Below, in pieces: positions 55,268 through 64,000 of a stretch of DNA of 64,000 nt. A model generated the notes under the pieces. It was not told where the DNA came from and did not search any database. It worked only from the letters and a program-made list of their open reading frames with translations. Both the position numbers and the translations under genes were made by a program. Within the stretch, counting starts at the first letter, position 1. Each line of letters starts with the position of its first letter. Origin of the DNA: JAMQKA01 sp031569985 (lineage in GTDB: Bacteria; Bacteroidota; Rhodothermia; Balneolales; Balneolaceae); assembly GCF_031569985.1 (NCBI RefSeq), contig NZ_JAMQKA010000003.1, positions 192,325-256,324 of the forward strand, given 5' to 3'.

Positions 55268-55823
55268 ATCTTATAAATTACTAAAGTCTCTTGGGTTAAA
55301 TTTTTCAGAAGAAGAATATGGAACTGTCAGTTTCTTCGATGTAATTAAAAAAACATTTCAAAGATTGAAGAATGCTTTTTTAATCCAACATGGATTGAAT
55401 TTGTTTTTTCTTTCACCCATTAATTCACGCTTAATCAGGCCCAAGGTTTGGAGATGGCTTGGATGCAAAGTTGGTAAAGATGTATATATTGGATATCAAG
55501 TACTCCCGGATGGATCTAATCCCTCACTGATAATTGTAGAAGATAAGGTTCATATTGCAAATAGGTGTGTCATTTTATGTCACCAAAGGGATTTATCTGG
55601 ATATTTTAAGGGAGGTGATTATGCTAAACTTCCTTATAAGAGAGAAAAAGTACATCTAAAAAAAGGATGTCTTATAGGAACAAACAGTGTTGTAATGCCA
55701 GGTGTTACGATTGGTGAAGGTGCAATAGTCGGATCTTGTTCACTTGTAACTAAAGATATTCCACCGTGGACGATAGCTTATGGGAGCCCTGCAAAGGTTG
55801 TTAAGCATTTAGAACCTGAATAA
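55254..55823 (+). CDS. Hexapeptide-repeat acyltransferase
   Basis: A 189-aa left-handed beta-helix protein, likely an O-acetyltransferase acting on a sugar. The hexapeptide pattern begins near 74 (GKDVYIG) and continues to GTNSVVMPGVTIGEGAIVGS (about 142-161) with the usual C-terminal IPPWTIAYGSPAKVVK. CHQRD near 109-113 includes the probable catalytic His. The N-terminal 70 residues are not part of the helix. Coupled to the upstream GT2. Confidence 0.88.
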   Translation: MKQSKSYKLLKSLGLNFSEEEYGTVSFFDVIKKTFQRLKNAFLIQHGLNLFFLSPINSRLIRPKVWRWLGCKVGKDVYIGYQVLPDGSNPSLIIVEDKVHIANRCVILCHQRDLSGYFKGGDYAKLPYKREKVHLKKGCLIGTNSVVMPGVTIGEGAIVGSCSLVTKDIPPWTIAYGSPAKVVKHLEPE

Positions 55824-56044
55824 TATAAAATTATGTTACCTCAAATGAGATTTATCAGTTCAAGTGTGGGGCGGACTTTAGTAGTGCAAAAAATTTGTTT
55901 CAGAGAATAGATCCTCATACAGAAAGTATACTGGTAGAACTTGTTTAGTACTATAAAAAATAAATTAAATATTTGGATTCGTTATGAGAGAGATGATATG
56001 TAAGGGGCTATTTTTCGATGTTCTAACCTATAATTCAGTGAGAA

Positions 56045-56932
56045 ATGATTCGAAAAATTAAATCTTCTTTTACAGTAGATGTTGAGGACGGGGTTAGCCT
56101 TGCCATGAGAGATGTTTTTTCTGTGAAATCACGACAAACATCACGGGTTGTTACACTGACAAACAGAATCCTGGAGCTGTTGGGACAATTTAATGTGAAA
56201 GGAACATTTTTTATGCTTGGACAAGTAGCAGAAATGTTTCCAGGATTGGTAAAAGATATTGCTGAGGAAGGCCATGAGCTGGGAGTTCACGGGTATGATC
56301 ACCTGCAATTTCACAGGATGACACGCGAACAGGCTTTTGAAGAGCTAAGCCGTGCTAAAAAGTTAATCGAAGATATTTCTGGAAGAGAGGTCTTCGGCCA
56401 CCGGGCTCCGGCCTTTTCAATTACACCTGAAACCCAATGGGGATTGGATGTAATTGCTGAAGCAGGATTCACCTACGATAGCAGCATTATGCCCATTAAC
56501 GGTATCCGCTATGGATGGCCCGGTTTTCGCAAAAATATTCACGTTCTGGAAACCCCCTCTGGCAAAAACCTGATAGAGGCCCCGTTAAGCACAATAAATA
56601 TTCTGGGTAAAGAAATTCCGGTATGCGGCGGAGGGTATTTACGACTTTTCCCATATTGGTTTACAAAAATGGCGTTTGAGAAAATCCAAAAGGAGCGACC
56701 GGTGGTGCTATATTTGCATCCTTATGAATTGGATACCAAAAGCTATCCCGATTACTATTTTGAACAGCTGAAAAAAGCAAACCCTTATAAGAGATATAAG
56801 ATGAAGTCGATGTGGATCAACAGGAAATCGGTCTATCCCAAACTGTCGAACCTGTTGAAGAATTATGAGTTTGGTAAGATGATCAACCTGGTCGAGTGCG
56901 CCACTTCAGAAAACACAAAAATGCTTCATTGA
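56045..56932 (+). CDS. Polysaccharide deacetylase (PF01522 with DUF3473-like tail)
   Basis: A 295-aa NodB-homology protein. SFTVDVEDGV (about 8-17) gives the catalytic Asp pair, HELGVHGYDH (about 78-87) the metal His residues, and HRAPAFSITPET (about 119-130) the Arg/Pro motif 3. The C-terminal segment (LYLHPYELD near 224-232) resembles DUF3473 of XrtA/PEP-CTERM-linked deacetylases. It would remove N- or O-acetyl groups from the polysaccharide or its precursor. It has no signal peptide, so it probably works in the cytoplasm. 24 bp ahead of the next gene. Confidence 0.9.
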   Translation: MIRKIKSSFTVDVEDGVSLAMRDVFSVKSRQTSRVVTLTNRILELLGQFNVKGTFFMLGQVAEMFPGLVKDIAEEGHELGVHGYDHLQFHRMTREQAFEELSRAKKLIEDISGREVFGHRAPAFSITPETQWGLDVIAEAGFTYDSSIMPINGIRYGWPGFRKNIHVLETPSGKNLIEAPLSTINILGKEIPVCGGGYLRLFPYWFTKMAFEKIQKERPVVLYLHPYELDTKSYPDYYFEQLKKANPYKRYKMKSMWINRKSVYPKLSNLLKNYEFGKMINLVECATSENTKMLH

Positions 56933-56956
56933 CTTACAACTTTTGGAACTGGTGAT

Positions 56957-58093
56957 ATGATGAATAGTTTAAAAAGAAAAATAGTATTTAATGCCAAAAA
57001 TCTTATTGGTTGGAAAACCAAAAGGAAAATTATTGTCATCTCAGTTGACGACTATGGCAATGTTCGGCTTGATTCCCCAAAAGCACGTGAGGCCCTGGAT
57101 AACGAGGGGCTAAAAATATACAGCCGATTTGATGCATTTGATACCCTGGAAACACGGGCTGATTTAGAAGCGCTATATGAGACATTAACCTCTGTAAAAG
57201 ATTGCAATGGCAGGCATGCTGTTTTCACTCCTTTTGCACTACCCTGCAATATAAACTTTGAGAAGATGGCTGAGACCGGGTATGAGGAGTATTATTATGA
57301 ATTATTGCCAGAAACCTTCCAGAAGTTGTCAGCTCTGCAACCAAAGGCCTATGAAGGGGCATGGAAACTATTGCAGGAGGGCATTGAGAAGGGATTGATG
57401 GTACCTCAATTTCATGGGCGGGAGCACTTAAATCTTAAGATACTTAAAGAGAAGCTGGCATCAAAAGATCACAATGTGCTTACGGCGTTAAAGAACCGCT
57501 CTTATACCAGTATCTCCACAAGCGGGTATAAAACAATTTCACCCATGGCTGCCTTTGAATTTTGGGAATTCGAGGAGAATTCAAAATTTTCTGATTTAAT
57601 TTCCGAAGGTCTTGAAGCGTTTGAAAAGGTGTATGGATATCGGGCAGAACATTTCAATCCACCGGGTGGGCGTGAACATCCTGTCATTCATAAATCTCTA
57701 AAAGAAAATGGTATAAAGTTTCTGGATACGTACTTGTTGAAACAAGAACATCTGGGCAAGGGAGAATACAAGAGAGTATTTAATTACACTGGTAAAAAAA
57801 ATCATTTGGGACAACTATATTTAGTCCGGAATGTGGTATTTGAACCCACAGAAAATCGTGGTTTAGATTGGGTCTCCTATACACTCAAACAAATTGAGGC
57901 AGCCTTTCGCTGGAATAGACCTGCAATTATCAGTTCGCACCGGGTTAACTTTTGTGGGCATATAGACGAAGAGAATCGAAGTAAGGGCTTGTCGGTACTT
58001 AAACAACTGCTTACAGAGATTACTGAACGGTGGCCAGATGTGGAATTTATGGCAGCAAATCAACTTGGTGCTTTAATTGAAAAAGGGGAATGA
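56957..58093 (+). CDS. Polysaccharide (de)acetylase family protein, paralogue 2
   Basis: A 378-aa paralogue of the protein at 36692. Shared landmarks are KIIVISVDDYGNVRL (about 24-38), VPQFHGREHLNLK (about 147-159), GQLYLVRNVVFEP (about 286-298) and RPAIISSHRVNFCGH (about 322-336). VDDYG replaces ESDDWG at the putative metal site. Two adjacent ATGs (56957 and 56960) are possible. It follows a NodB-type deacetylase, so two different hydrolases may act on the same chain. Confidence 0.8.
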   Translation: MMNSLKRKIVFNAKNLIGWKTKRKIIVISVDDYGNVRLDSPKAREALDNEGLKIYSRFDAFDTLETRADLEALYETLTSVKDCNGRHAVFTPFALPCNINFEKMAETGYEEYYYELLPETFQKLSALQPKAYEGAWKLLQEGIEKGLMVPQFHGREHLNLKILKEKLASKDHNVLTALKNRSYTSISTSGYKTISPMAAFEFWEFEENSKFSDLISEGLEAFEKVYGYRAEHFNPPGGREHPVIHKSLKENGIKFLDTYLLKQEHLGKGEYKRVFNYTGKKNHLGQLYLVRNVVFEPTENRGLDWVSYTLKQIEAAFRWNRPAIISSHRVNFCGHIDEENRSKGLSVLKQLLTEITERWPDVEFMAANQLGALIEKGE

Positions 58094-58194
58094 AGGTTCT
58101 GATTCTGTATATTATTAGCCAAATTTAATATTACCAAATGGAGAACTAAGTAGATTTTTTAATAACTTAATTAACCATATAAACTGTCTAGGCT

Positions 58195-59499
58195 ATGTTA
58201 TTTCAAAAGACAAGAGAGAAAGCGTTTTGGATTTATGACAAATTGAGAGATGGGAAAGTAGGAAACCATTTTGAAGACATTTCCTCTATTCTGGACGAGT
58301 GGGACGTTGACTCAAAAAGGAAAGTTGAAAAATATCTTATGGACTTGCTAACCCATGCTGTTGAGACCACTCCATATTATGCCAAACTAGACAGCCATTC
58401 TGATATTTCTGCATTTCCCATTGTCAATAAAAATCTTATCAGGGATAATTATGAACAATTTGTATCGAAAGCATTTAAAAAAGGAGAACTTCAGCCTGCG
58501 GTAACCAGTGGTTCTACCGGAACGCCATTCAAAGTGTTACACAATCGGAACAAAGTATATAGAAATTCTGCTGATACACTGTACTTCGCAAAATTGGCTG
58601 GATATGAGCTTGGTCAACGTTTGTACTACCTAAAGATTTGGAATGATGAAAACAAGAAAAGTAAGTTTACTTCATTTACACAAAATATTATCCCAAAAAA
58701 TGTGTTAGATCAGTCGGATGCTTTTTTTGAGAAATTCGTGCGTGACTTGAATAAAGATAAATCTGCTAAATCTTTTTTAGGCTATTCATCCGCTTTTGAG
58801 GCACTCTGCAAATATCTGGACAAAACGGGTAGTAAACGGGTTTCGAGCAATGTTAAGTCCATAATCACCATGTCAGAAGCACTTGATAGCTACACTAAAA
58901 ATAGCTTGAGAGAATATTTTGGCTGTGAAGTGGTATCAAGGTACTCGAATATTGAGAATGGTATTTTAGCACAGCAAAAAAGGGGAGGGGGACAGGAATT
59001 CTACCTAAATTCAGCAAGTTATTTTTTTGAAGTACTCCAGGTAAACAGTGATAAACCCGTACCGGTTGGAAGCCCTGGTAGAATTGTAGTTACAGATCTT
59101 TTCAATTACGGCATGCCGATGATTCGCTACGATACAGGTGATATTGGAACGCTTGATCTCAATGATTCCGGAGAGTTTGTATTGTCAAAGGTGGAAGGAA
59201 GAAAGATGGACATGATCTACGACACTAAAAAGGAATTGGTTTCATCATTTGTTGTGACAAATAATATGTGGAAATACACAGATATAAAACAGTATCAGTT
59301 TGTTCAGGAATCGAGCAATAGCTATTACTTTAAATTAAACCCCAAAGATAAGTTCAATAGGGAAGAAGAACTAATTAACGAATTCAAGACATATTTGGGG
59401 GAGAATGCAAAAATACGGGTGGAGTATGTTTCGGAAATTCCTTTGTTAGCTTCTGGCAAAAGAAAAAAAGTAGTTAATAAATGGACCGGTACTGACTAG
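58195..59499 (+). CDS. CapK/phenylacetate-CoA-ligase-like adenylating protein
   Basis: A 434-aa adenylate-forming protein of the CapK type found in capsule loci. The nucleotide-binding segment TSGSTGTPFK is at about 102-111; the DTGDIG motif near 314-319 and a Lys near the C-terminus (SGKRKKVVNK) fit the ANL superfamily. No carrier protein gene is visible. It may activate a carboxylic acid for ligation to the polysaccharide, in line with the ATP-grasp and asnB genes. It lies 19 bp before the sugar transferase gene. Confidence 0.85.
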   Translation: MLFQKTREKAFWIYDKLRDGKVGNHFEDISSILDEWDVDSKRKVEKYLMDLLTHAVETTPYYAKLDSHSDISAFPIVNKNLIRDNYEQFVSKAFKKGELQPAVTSGSTGTPFKVLHNRNKVYRNSADTLYFAKLAGYELGQRLYYLKIWNDENKKSKFTSFTQNIIPKNVLDQSDAFFEKFVRDLNKDKSAKSFLGYSSAFEALCKYLDKTGSKRVSSNVKSIITMSEALDSYTKNSLREYFGCEVVSRYSNIENGILAQQKRGGGQEFYLNSASYFFEVLQVNSDKPVPVGSPGRIVVTDLFNYGMPMIRYDTGDIGTLDLNDSGEFVLSKVEGRKMDMIYDTKKELVSSFVVTNNMWKYTDIKQYQFVQESSNSYYFKLNPKDKFNREEELINEFKTYLGENAKIRVEYVSEIPLLASGKRKKVVNKWTGTD

Positions 59500-59518
59500 C
59501 CTAACGAGGAGAGACGGC

Positions 59519-60124
59519 ATGTACAGATTATTTTTAAAGAGACTGTTTGATATCGTTATTTCCGTTTTTGTTATGCTCCTCACATCTCCGCTACTGGTAT
59601 TAATTTTTATTGCACTGATGATTCAAAACAACGGAGAAGTATTCTTTTATCAACGGAGACCCGGATTGAGAGAAAAACCATTTAGCTTAATTAAATTTAA
59701 AACCATGACGGATGAGAGAGATGAGAATGGTGAGCTATTACCTGATATTGAAAGGATAACCTTAATAGGTAGTTGGATCCGGGAAATGTCTTTTGATGAA
59801 TTGCCACAATTGATGAATGTCCTAAAAGGGGACATGAGCTTGATAGGTCCTCGTCCTTTATTATATAAATACATACCTCTTTATTCTGATCAGCAGAGGA
59901 GAAGACATGAAGTTAAACCGGGTATTACAGGATGGGCTCAGGTTAATGGCCGAAATTCAATAAGTTGGACCAAAAAATTTGAACTCGATCTGTATTATGT
60001 CGAAAATCTTTCATTTACGTTAGACATGAAAATATTGTGGCTGACGGTTTTAAAAGTCCTGAAAAGAGAGGGGATTAACCAATCGGAAACCCGACCAATG
60101 AAGCCTTTTAACGGAAACAATTAG
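59519..60124 (+). CDS. PglC-like initiating sugar transferase (PF02397)
   Basis: A 201-aa monotopic phosphoglycosyl transferase: an N-terminal reentrant helix (about 8-32), then VFFYQRRPGL (about 41-50), FKTM (about 59-62), SFDELPQLMNVLKGDMSLIG (about 95-114), GPRP and KPGITGWAQVNGRN (about 137-150). It lacks the large N-terminal domain of WbaP. It would transfer a sugar-1-phosphate to undecaprenyl phosphate, so it competes with or complements the WecA-like enzyme at 1350. A strong Shine-Dalgarno string, AACGAGGAGAG, precedes the ATG, unusual for this locus. Confidence 0.94.
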   Translation: MYRLFLKRLFDIVISVFVMLLTSPLLVLIFIALMIQNNGEVFFYQRRPGLREKPFSLIKFKTMTDERDENGELLPDIERITLIGSWIREMSFDELPQLMNVLKGDMSLIGPRPLLYKYIPLYSDQQRRRHEVKPGITGWAQVNGRNSISWTKKFELDLYYVENLSFTLDMKILWLTVLKVLKREGINQSETRPMKPFNGNN

Positions 60125-60175
60125 GTACAGCATCATTGCCGCTGGGAATTCAGAATTCATAGAAAAAAACATCAA

Positions 60176-60874
60176 ATGGTAACACTTTTGAGAAAAATAG
60201 TTTGCAGTAACATAGTGCTTTCTAATCTTTGGTTCTACATGGTAAGAAAAAGGAAAGGCCTGGATATTCATTTCTTCCAGGAAAATACGAATGCATACGT
60301 TGATGGATATCCAAGGTCAGGAAATACATTTCTAATTCATCTAATCAAAGAATTGTTACCAGAGGTAAACACTGTTCATCACCTTCATACTGTGGCACCG
60401 ATTAAAATGGCCTTTTCAAGGAAATTACCGGTATTTATTATAATTCGTCATCCGATGGAATGCATATCTTCAAAATATTTGATGCACTTTGCTACGCGTG
60501 GCCAAGAAGTCAGTACTTCAATTGATGATAAATTATTGGACTAGTTTATTTCTGACTATTTATTCTACTATGATTTTGTTTTAAAAAACAAAGATGAAAT
60601 ATCAATAATTCATTCTAAAGATTTGATTAATTCCCCAAAAGATGTCTTAGATAAAATTAAAGATAGATTGAGTAAAAATCGTGTATTTTCTAATGAAGCT
60701 CTCTTGGAAGCTGAAGGATCTTATAATGGGATAAGGAGAAATACATTGGACAGTCCTATGCCAAATCCCAAGAAAGAAAATTATAAGGCGCTTGTGAAAG
60801 ACCATATTATTGAGTCAAAAAATTATTCTAACATCCTGAAATTGTACGAATCAATTATTAGACATTCCCAATAA
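60176..60874 (+). pseudogene. Sulfotransferase gene interrupted by in-frame TAG
   Basis: One frame of 233 codons encodes a P-loop sulfotransferase, split only by a TAG at 60542-60544 (codon 123). The upstream part has YVDGYPRSGNTFL (41-53) as phosphosulfate loop and FIIIRHPMECISSKYL (about 86-101) as 3'-phosphate site. The downstream part, in the same frame, has VLKNKDEISIIHSKDLI and ends YESIIRHSQ, the expected C-terminal region. Without the TAG the gene would be complete. It may be a recent nonsense mutation, a sequencing error, or suppressed. Third sulfotransferase in the window. Confidence 0.85.
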
Positions 60875-60949
60875 ATATTTATTTAAAAACTCTATTGTAT
60901 GTTTCTGGTTGGTCTTTTTCACAAATATCGTATTGAAAGAACGGTTTGA

Positions 60950-61579
60950 ATGAAGAAAAAACTTTATATAGTCGGCGCGGGCAGTGTAGGAGGACATGTG
61001 GCACTGAACATCGAAGAGTATTCGGAAGAATATGAAGTAGAAGGTTTTTTTGACGACGATCAGGAAAAAATCGGGACTAAACAGTTTGGTTTTCCGGTAT
61101 TAGGTTCAACCGATGAGGTATTGAAACTAACAAATGCATCTGTTGTAATTGGAATTGCGTTCCCAAAAATTAAACGCAAGATCCTTAAAAAAATATCTAA
61201 AAATTACTCTCTACATTTTCCATCTCTTGTTCACAGCAGAGCATGGATTTCTAATGAGGTATCAATTGGGAAAGGATGTATAATTTATCCGGGAACAACT
61301 ATTAATTTTAGATCCGAAATCGAAAATTTTGTGGTTATAAATGTAAATTGTTCCCTTGGTCACCATACAAGAGTGGGAGCCTATTCAAGTTTTGCTCCCG
61401 GAGTGAATACAGGAGGACATACTACCATTGAAGAGGCGGTAGATATAGGGATCGGGGTATCTACAATACAAGATGTACGAATTGGAAAAGATAGTACTAT
61501 TGGTGGGCAAAGTATGGTTATTCATGATGTAGAACCTGGATCAACGGTTGTTGGAGTACCGGCAAAGTTGATCTCGTAA
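60950..61579 (+). CDS. PglD/NeuD-like sugar O- or N-acetyltransferase
   Basis: A 209-aa two-domain protein. The N-terminal Rossmann-like fold begins LYIVGAGSVGGHVA (about 4-17) with FFDDD near 33-37. The C-terminal left-handed beta-helix shows NCSLGHHTRVG (about 132-142) with the catalytic His, GGHTTIEEAVDIGIG (about 155-169), and ends VVGVPAKLI. It is typical of acetyltransferases that act on UDP-4-amino sugars or sialic-acid-like sugars. No aminotransferase for a UDP-amino sugar is in the window, so the substrate is open. Confidence 0.9.
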   Translation: MKKKLYIVGAGSVGGHVALNIEEYSEEYEVEGFFDDDQEKIGTKQFGFPVLGSTDEVLKLTNASVVIGIAFPKIKRKILKKISKNYSLHFPSLVHSRAWISNEVSIGKGCIIYPGTTINFRSEIENFVVINVNCSLGHHTRVGAYSSFAPGVNTGGHTTIEEAVDIGIGVSTIQDVRIGKDSTIGGQSMVIHDVEPGSTVVGVPAKLIS

Positions 61580-61831
61580 ATGGGATATGAATATGGGTTA
61601 TATTTTGGGGTGAAATTATTACAAGCACGTGCTTACCGGTTAGGATTCTTTTTCAATCCACCAGGTGGCAACCTCGCTTAGTAGCGGGTATCAGTATTAT
61701 TTGTTAAAATATAACCTTTAAAAATCTACTAAAACAGAGAGTCGCATAACATCAGTGAAAAATCTGTCTCGTAAAGCTAGATATAGTTTTTAGCTTTATT
61801 GAAATTGAAATGACAAGAGAGACTTACAATT

Positions 61832-62845
61832 ATGAAAATTGCTATACATAAAAAAAATAGTGGATTCAGTAAGAGGTGGATCGAATATTGTTCGGAGAAT
61901 GGAATTCCTTTTAAATTGGTGGACTGCTATCAAAATGACATCATTGAATACATTTCAGATTGTGACGGCCTAATGTGGCACTTCCACCAGTCCGAGCCTA
62001 AAGATATATTGTTTGCCAAACAACTAATATTTTCATTGCATGCTGCAGGTATCAGGGTGTTTCCCGATTTTTATACCTCTTGGCATTTTAATGACAAAGT
62101 AGGTCAAAAGTATCTACTTGAAGCTATAGATGCCCCACTCGTTCCCTCCTATGTTTTTTACAGCCAAGACAAAGCATTGAAGTGGGTAAAAAACACAAGT
62201 TTCCCCAAGGTACTAAAACTACGATCAGGGGCAGGTTCTACCAATGTACGATTAGTCGAAGATGCTGCCACAGCAAAAAAATGTATTTATAAAGCGTTTA
62301 AATTGGGCTTCAGGCAGTATGATCCGGTGTTGAATTTTAAGGAAAGGTGGCGTAAATACAGGCTCGGCAAGACAGAATGGACCGACATGGTAAAAGCATT
62401 TATACGCCTCGGATACCGGCCGAAATTTGATCGCATAGCAGGCCGGGAAAAAGGCTATATCTACTTCCAGGATTTTATCCCGGGGAATAAACATGATATA
62501 CGAATTAACATCATTGATGGAAAGGCATCCGGGGCGAGACGCAAAGTCAGGAAGAATGATTTCAGAGCTTCTGGCAGTGGTTTATTTGATTTCGACACCA
62601 GCAAGGTCCCGGTGGAGGCTTTAAAAATCTCTTTTCAAATTGCAGAAAAGCTGAAATTACAAACAGTGGCCTTTGATTTTATCCTTGATAATGATAATCC
62701 TGTTATCGTTGAAATGAGTTATGGATTCGGTCAAACAGAATTTCATACCGGGTATTGGGATTCTGATTTAAATTATTATGAGGGTGAGTTTAATCCTTTT
62801 GGATGGATGGTTGAATCTTTCATCAGGGAAATAGAATCAAATTAA
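61832..62845 (+). CDS. ATP-grasp ligase-like protein, paralogue 2
   Basis: A 337-aa paralogue of the protein at 38947, collinear from MKIAIHKKNSGFSKRWIEYC to the C-terminal GWMVESF. Conserved points are PKVLKLRSGAGSTNVRL (about 124-140), YIYFQDFIPGNKHDIRINII (about 210-229) and AFDFILDNDNPVIVEMSYG (about 277-295). The region between 165 and 190 differs, which may set substrate choice. It is 252 bp after the PglD-like gene; the gap has no sigma-54 site. Probable carboxylate ligase. Confidence 0.85.
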   Translation: MKIAIHKKNSGFSKRWIEYCSENGIPFKLVDCYQNDIIEYISDCDGLMWHFHQSEPKDILFAKQLIFSLHAAGIRVFPDFYTSWHFNDKVGQKYLLEAIDAPLVPSYVFYSQDKALKWVKNTSFPKVLKLRSGAGSTNVRLVEDAATAKKCIYKAFKLGFRQYDPVLNFKERWRKYRLGKTEWTDMVKAFIRLGYRPKFDRIAGREKGYIYFQDFIPGNKHDIRINIIDGKASGARRKVRKNDFRASGSGLFDFDTSKVPVEALKISFQIAEKLKLQTVAFDFILDNDNPVIVEMSYGFGQTEFHTGYWDSDLNYYEGEFNPFGWMVESFIREIESN

Positions 62846-63039
62846 CTCATTCGGGATTCTAGCTGGATGCCCCCGAGGTAATATTTGAAGGGTATTAGCA
62901 TAAAAACCTTGCATTTTTTCAGCTATTTTAGCCATGTAGGCTATCATAACTTAGCCTTAATTAATTGGGAGTTAAGGCCTATTTGTAACCGGTAAAACAC
63001 GTTACAATATTTTTTTGAGCTGTATAGCTGCGAGATCTT

Positions 63040-63783
63040 ATGATTAAATTCCTAATTGATCCATTCAATATATTTTGGCTATTACTATTCGTTGTTATGG
63101 TATCTTGGTTTTTGAAAAGGAAGCACATAACCCAATGGCTGGTCATATCGTCGGGTGTGTGGTTTCTGATGGTTTCCACACCTTTAATACCGACTCAAGT
63201 TATAAATTCACTCGAGGATCGGTATGAACCGATAGAAATAGCAGAGATAGCCGATAGGACAAGAGCATTCCACATTCTAGTTCTCGGTGGTGGACATGGG
63301 TTTGATGACCGGCTACCTGCAAATTCATTACTTTCTTTAAATGCTCTTGGGAGATTGAATGAAGGAGTACGACTGCACCGCATGTTGCCCAATAGTAAGC
63401 TGGTGCTTTCCGGCTTTTCAGGTAGTGGCCGAACTACCCAGGCCGAAATGCTTCAGCAAACTGCAATTCTGCTGGGAGTAGATGAAGAGGCAACGATCGT
63501 TCAAAAAGAGCCTGGAAATACCTATGAAGAGGCGAAGATTTATGCAGAAACTTTTGGCAATACACACCCACTCATCTTGGTGACAAGTGCAACTCATATG
63601 CTGCGGGCAACGAGAGTGTTTGAGCATTTTGGTATAAAACCTGTACCGTCACCAACAAATTACAGGCTAAAAGGAAGCTGGAAACGAAAATGGATTGGTT
63701 TACCAGCGATGAAAAATATTGAAAATATGCGAATAGGGATAACGGAATATGCTGGAATTCTCTGGTATCGTTTACGGAAATGA
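63040..63783 (+). CDS. YdcF/ElyC-family membrane protein (DUF218)
   Basis: A 247-aa protein with two N-terminal membrane helices (about 5-20 and 30-48), followed by a DUF218 domain: ILVLGGGH (about 80-87), SKLVLSGFSGSG (about 120-131), EPGNTYEEAKIYAE (about 153-166) and LVTSATHMLRATRVFE (about 174-189). This is the ElyC-like subgroup, linked in E. coli to undecaprenyl-phosphate metabolism and envelope integrity. Its place at the end of the polysaccharide genes suggests a role in carrier-lipid handling. No further gene follows before the window end. Confidence 0.88.
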   Translation: MIKFLIDPFNIFWLLLFVVMVSWFLKRKHITQWLVISSGVWFLMVSTPLIPTQVINSLEDRYEPIEIAEIADRTRAFHILVLGGGHGFDDRLPANSLLSLNALGRLNEGVRLHRMLPNSKLVLSGFSGSGRTTQAEMLQQTAILLGVDEEATIVQKEPGNTYEEAKIYAETFGNTHPLILVTSATHMLRATRVFEHFGIKPVPSPTNYRLKGSWKRKWIGLPAMKNIENMRIGITEYAGILWYRLRK

Positions 63784-63876
63784 AGCAGTAATTAGGGTTC
63801 CTCGAAAAGTAATTTCTGTTTAAATGATTGTGAGATTGGAATTAAGAGTCCTAATTTTTAAATCCAGCATTGAGGT

Positions 63877-63904
63877 GTTCATTTTGGCTTGGCCCAAAAC
63901 GAAC
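63877..63904. repeat. Short inverted repeat at window end
   Basis: GTTCATTTTGG and CCCAAAACGAAC pair around a short loop. The left part, TGTTCATTTTGGCT, also occurs at 11268-11285. It may be one half of a dispersed element cut by the window edge. Confidence 0.4.
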
Positions 63905-64000
63905 CTTTAGATTCCCGTTAGTAAAACGTTCTATATTGAAGGGACAAGTAACAGACTGGAGCTGTCGGGGTGACCTAGAAAACGAACCAGCTTAAAGAGC

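Overview
The window is a chromosomal cell-surface or exopolysaccharide locus from a member of the Bacteroidota/Balneolota (FCB) group. This placement is inferred from low-to-moderate GC, sparse Shine-Dalgarno sites, Bacteroidota-type families (DUF5672, polysaccharide (de)acetylase, EpsG, HlpA-like glycosyltransferase, CapK), relics of IS30 with the end typical of that phylum, IS66 relics, and short palindromic repeats usual in these genomes. No rRNA, tRNA, CRISPR array or intact transposon was seen.

Layout. 1-4280 (minus strand): a DUF5343 protein cut by the window edge, a WecA/MraY-like initiating transferase with an extra C-terminal nucleotide-binding domain, and an AAA+ protein resembling a sigma-54 activator but lacking key catalytic motifs. 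5023-11220 (plus): a nucleotide-sugar operon (fcl, gmd, UDP-HexNAc dehydrogenase, wecB, rfbC-like, sugar nucleotidyltransferase). 12262-13956 (minus): a membrane-anchored sugar dehydrogenase/cytochrome c fusion. 14620-20163 (plus): a CDP-sugar cassette with rfbF, a C-methyltransferase, two SDR enzymes and a UGM-like flavoprotein. 21049-25792 (plus): an ABC flippase and three glycosyltransferases. 25793-31830: a decayed region with a collagen-like lipoprotein, IS66 and IS30 relics and tandem MITE-like repeats. 31831-33765 (minus): DUF5672 and a sulfotransferase. 34292-39972 (plus): glycosyltransferase, EpsG polymerase, (de)acetylase, CapA-like and ATP-grasp proteins. 40197-44002: two tandem paralogous lipoproteins and an ATP-grasp protein. 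44003-46261: MITE-like elements. 46262-48385: an FN3/leucine-rich-repeat surface protein containing an assembly gap. 48569-63783 (plus): two more sulfotransferases (one interrupted by a stop), asnB, three glycosyltransferases, two acyltransferases, two deacetylase-type proteins, a CapK-like ligase, a PglC-like initiating transferase, another ATP-grasp protein and a YdcF-like protein.

The main finding is regulatory. Ten sites fit the sigma-54 -24/-12 promoter (TGGCAY-N5-TTGNN), in front of nearly every operon. Six 38-bp operators lie 97-197 bp upstream of nine of them. Each operator is a pair of 15-bp palindromes of form GNGTAA-WWW-TTACNC, repeated with a period of exactly 23 bp. Three operators sit between divergent sigma-54 promoters. 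The whole locus therefore looks like one sigma-54 regulon controlled by one unidentified enhancer-binding protein, with the degenerate AAA+ protein at 3297-4280 as a locus-encoded cofactor or modulator.

Taken together the genes predict a fucose-containing, HexNAcA-containing, sulfated and probably amidated or amino-acid-decorated polysaccharide with a branched CDP-derived sugar. It would be started by a WecA-like or PglC-like enzyme, moved by an ABC flippase and polymerised by an EpsG-type protein. Outer-membrane export and chain-length genes are not in the window.
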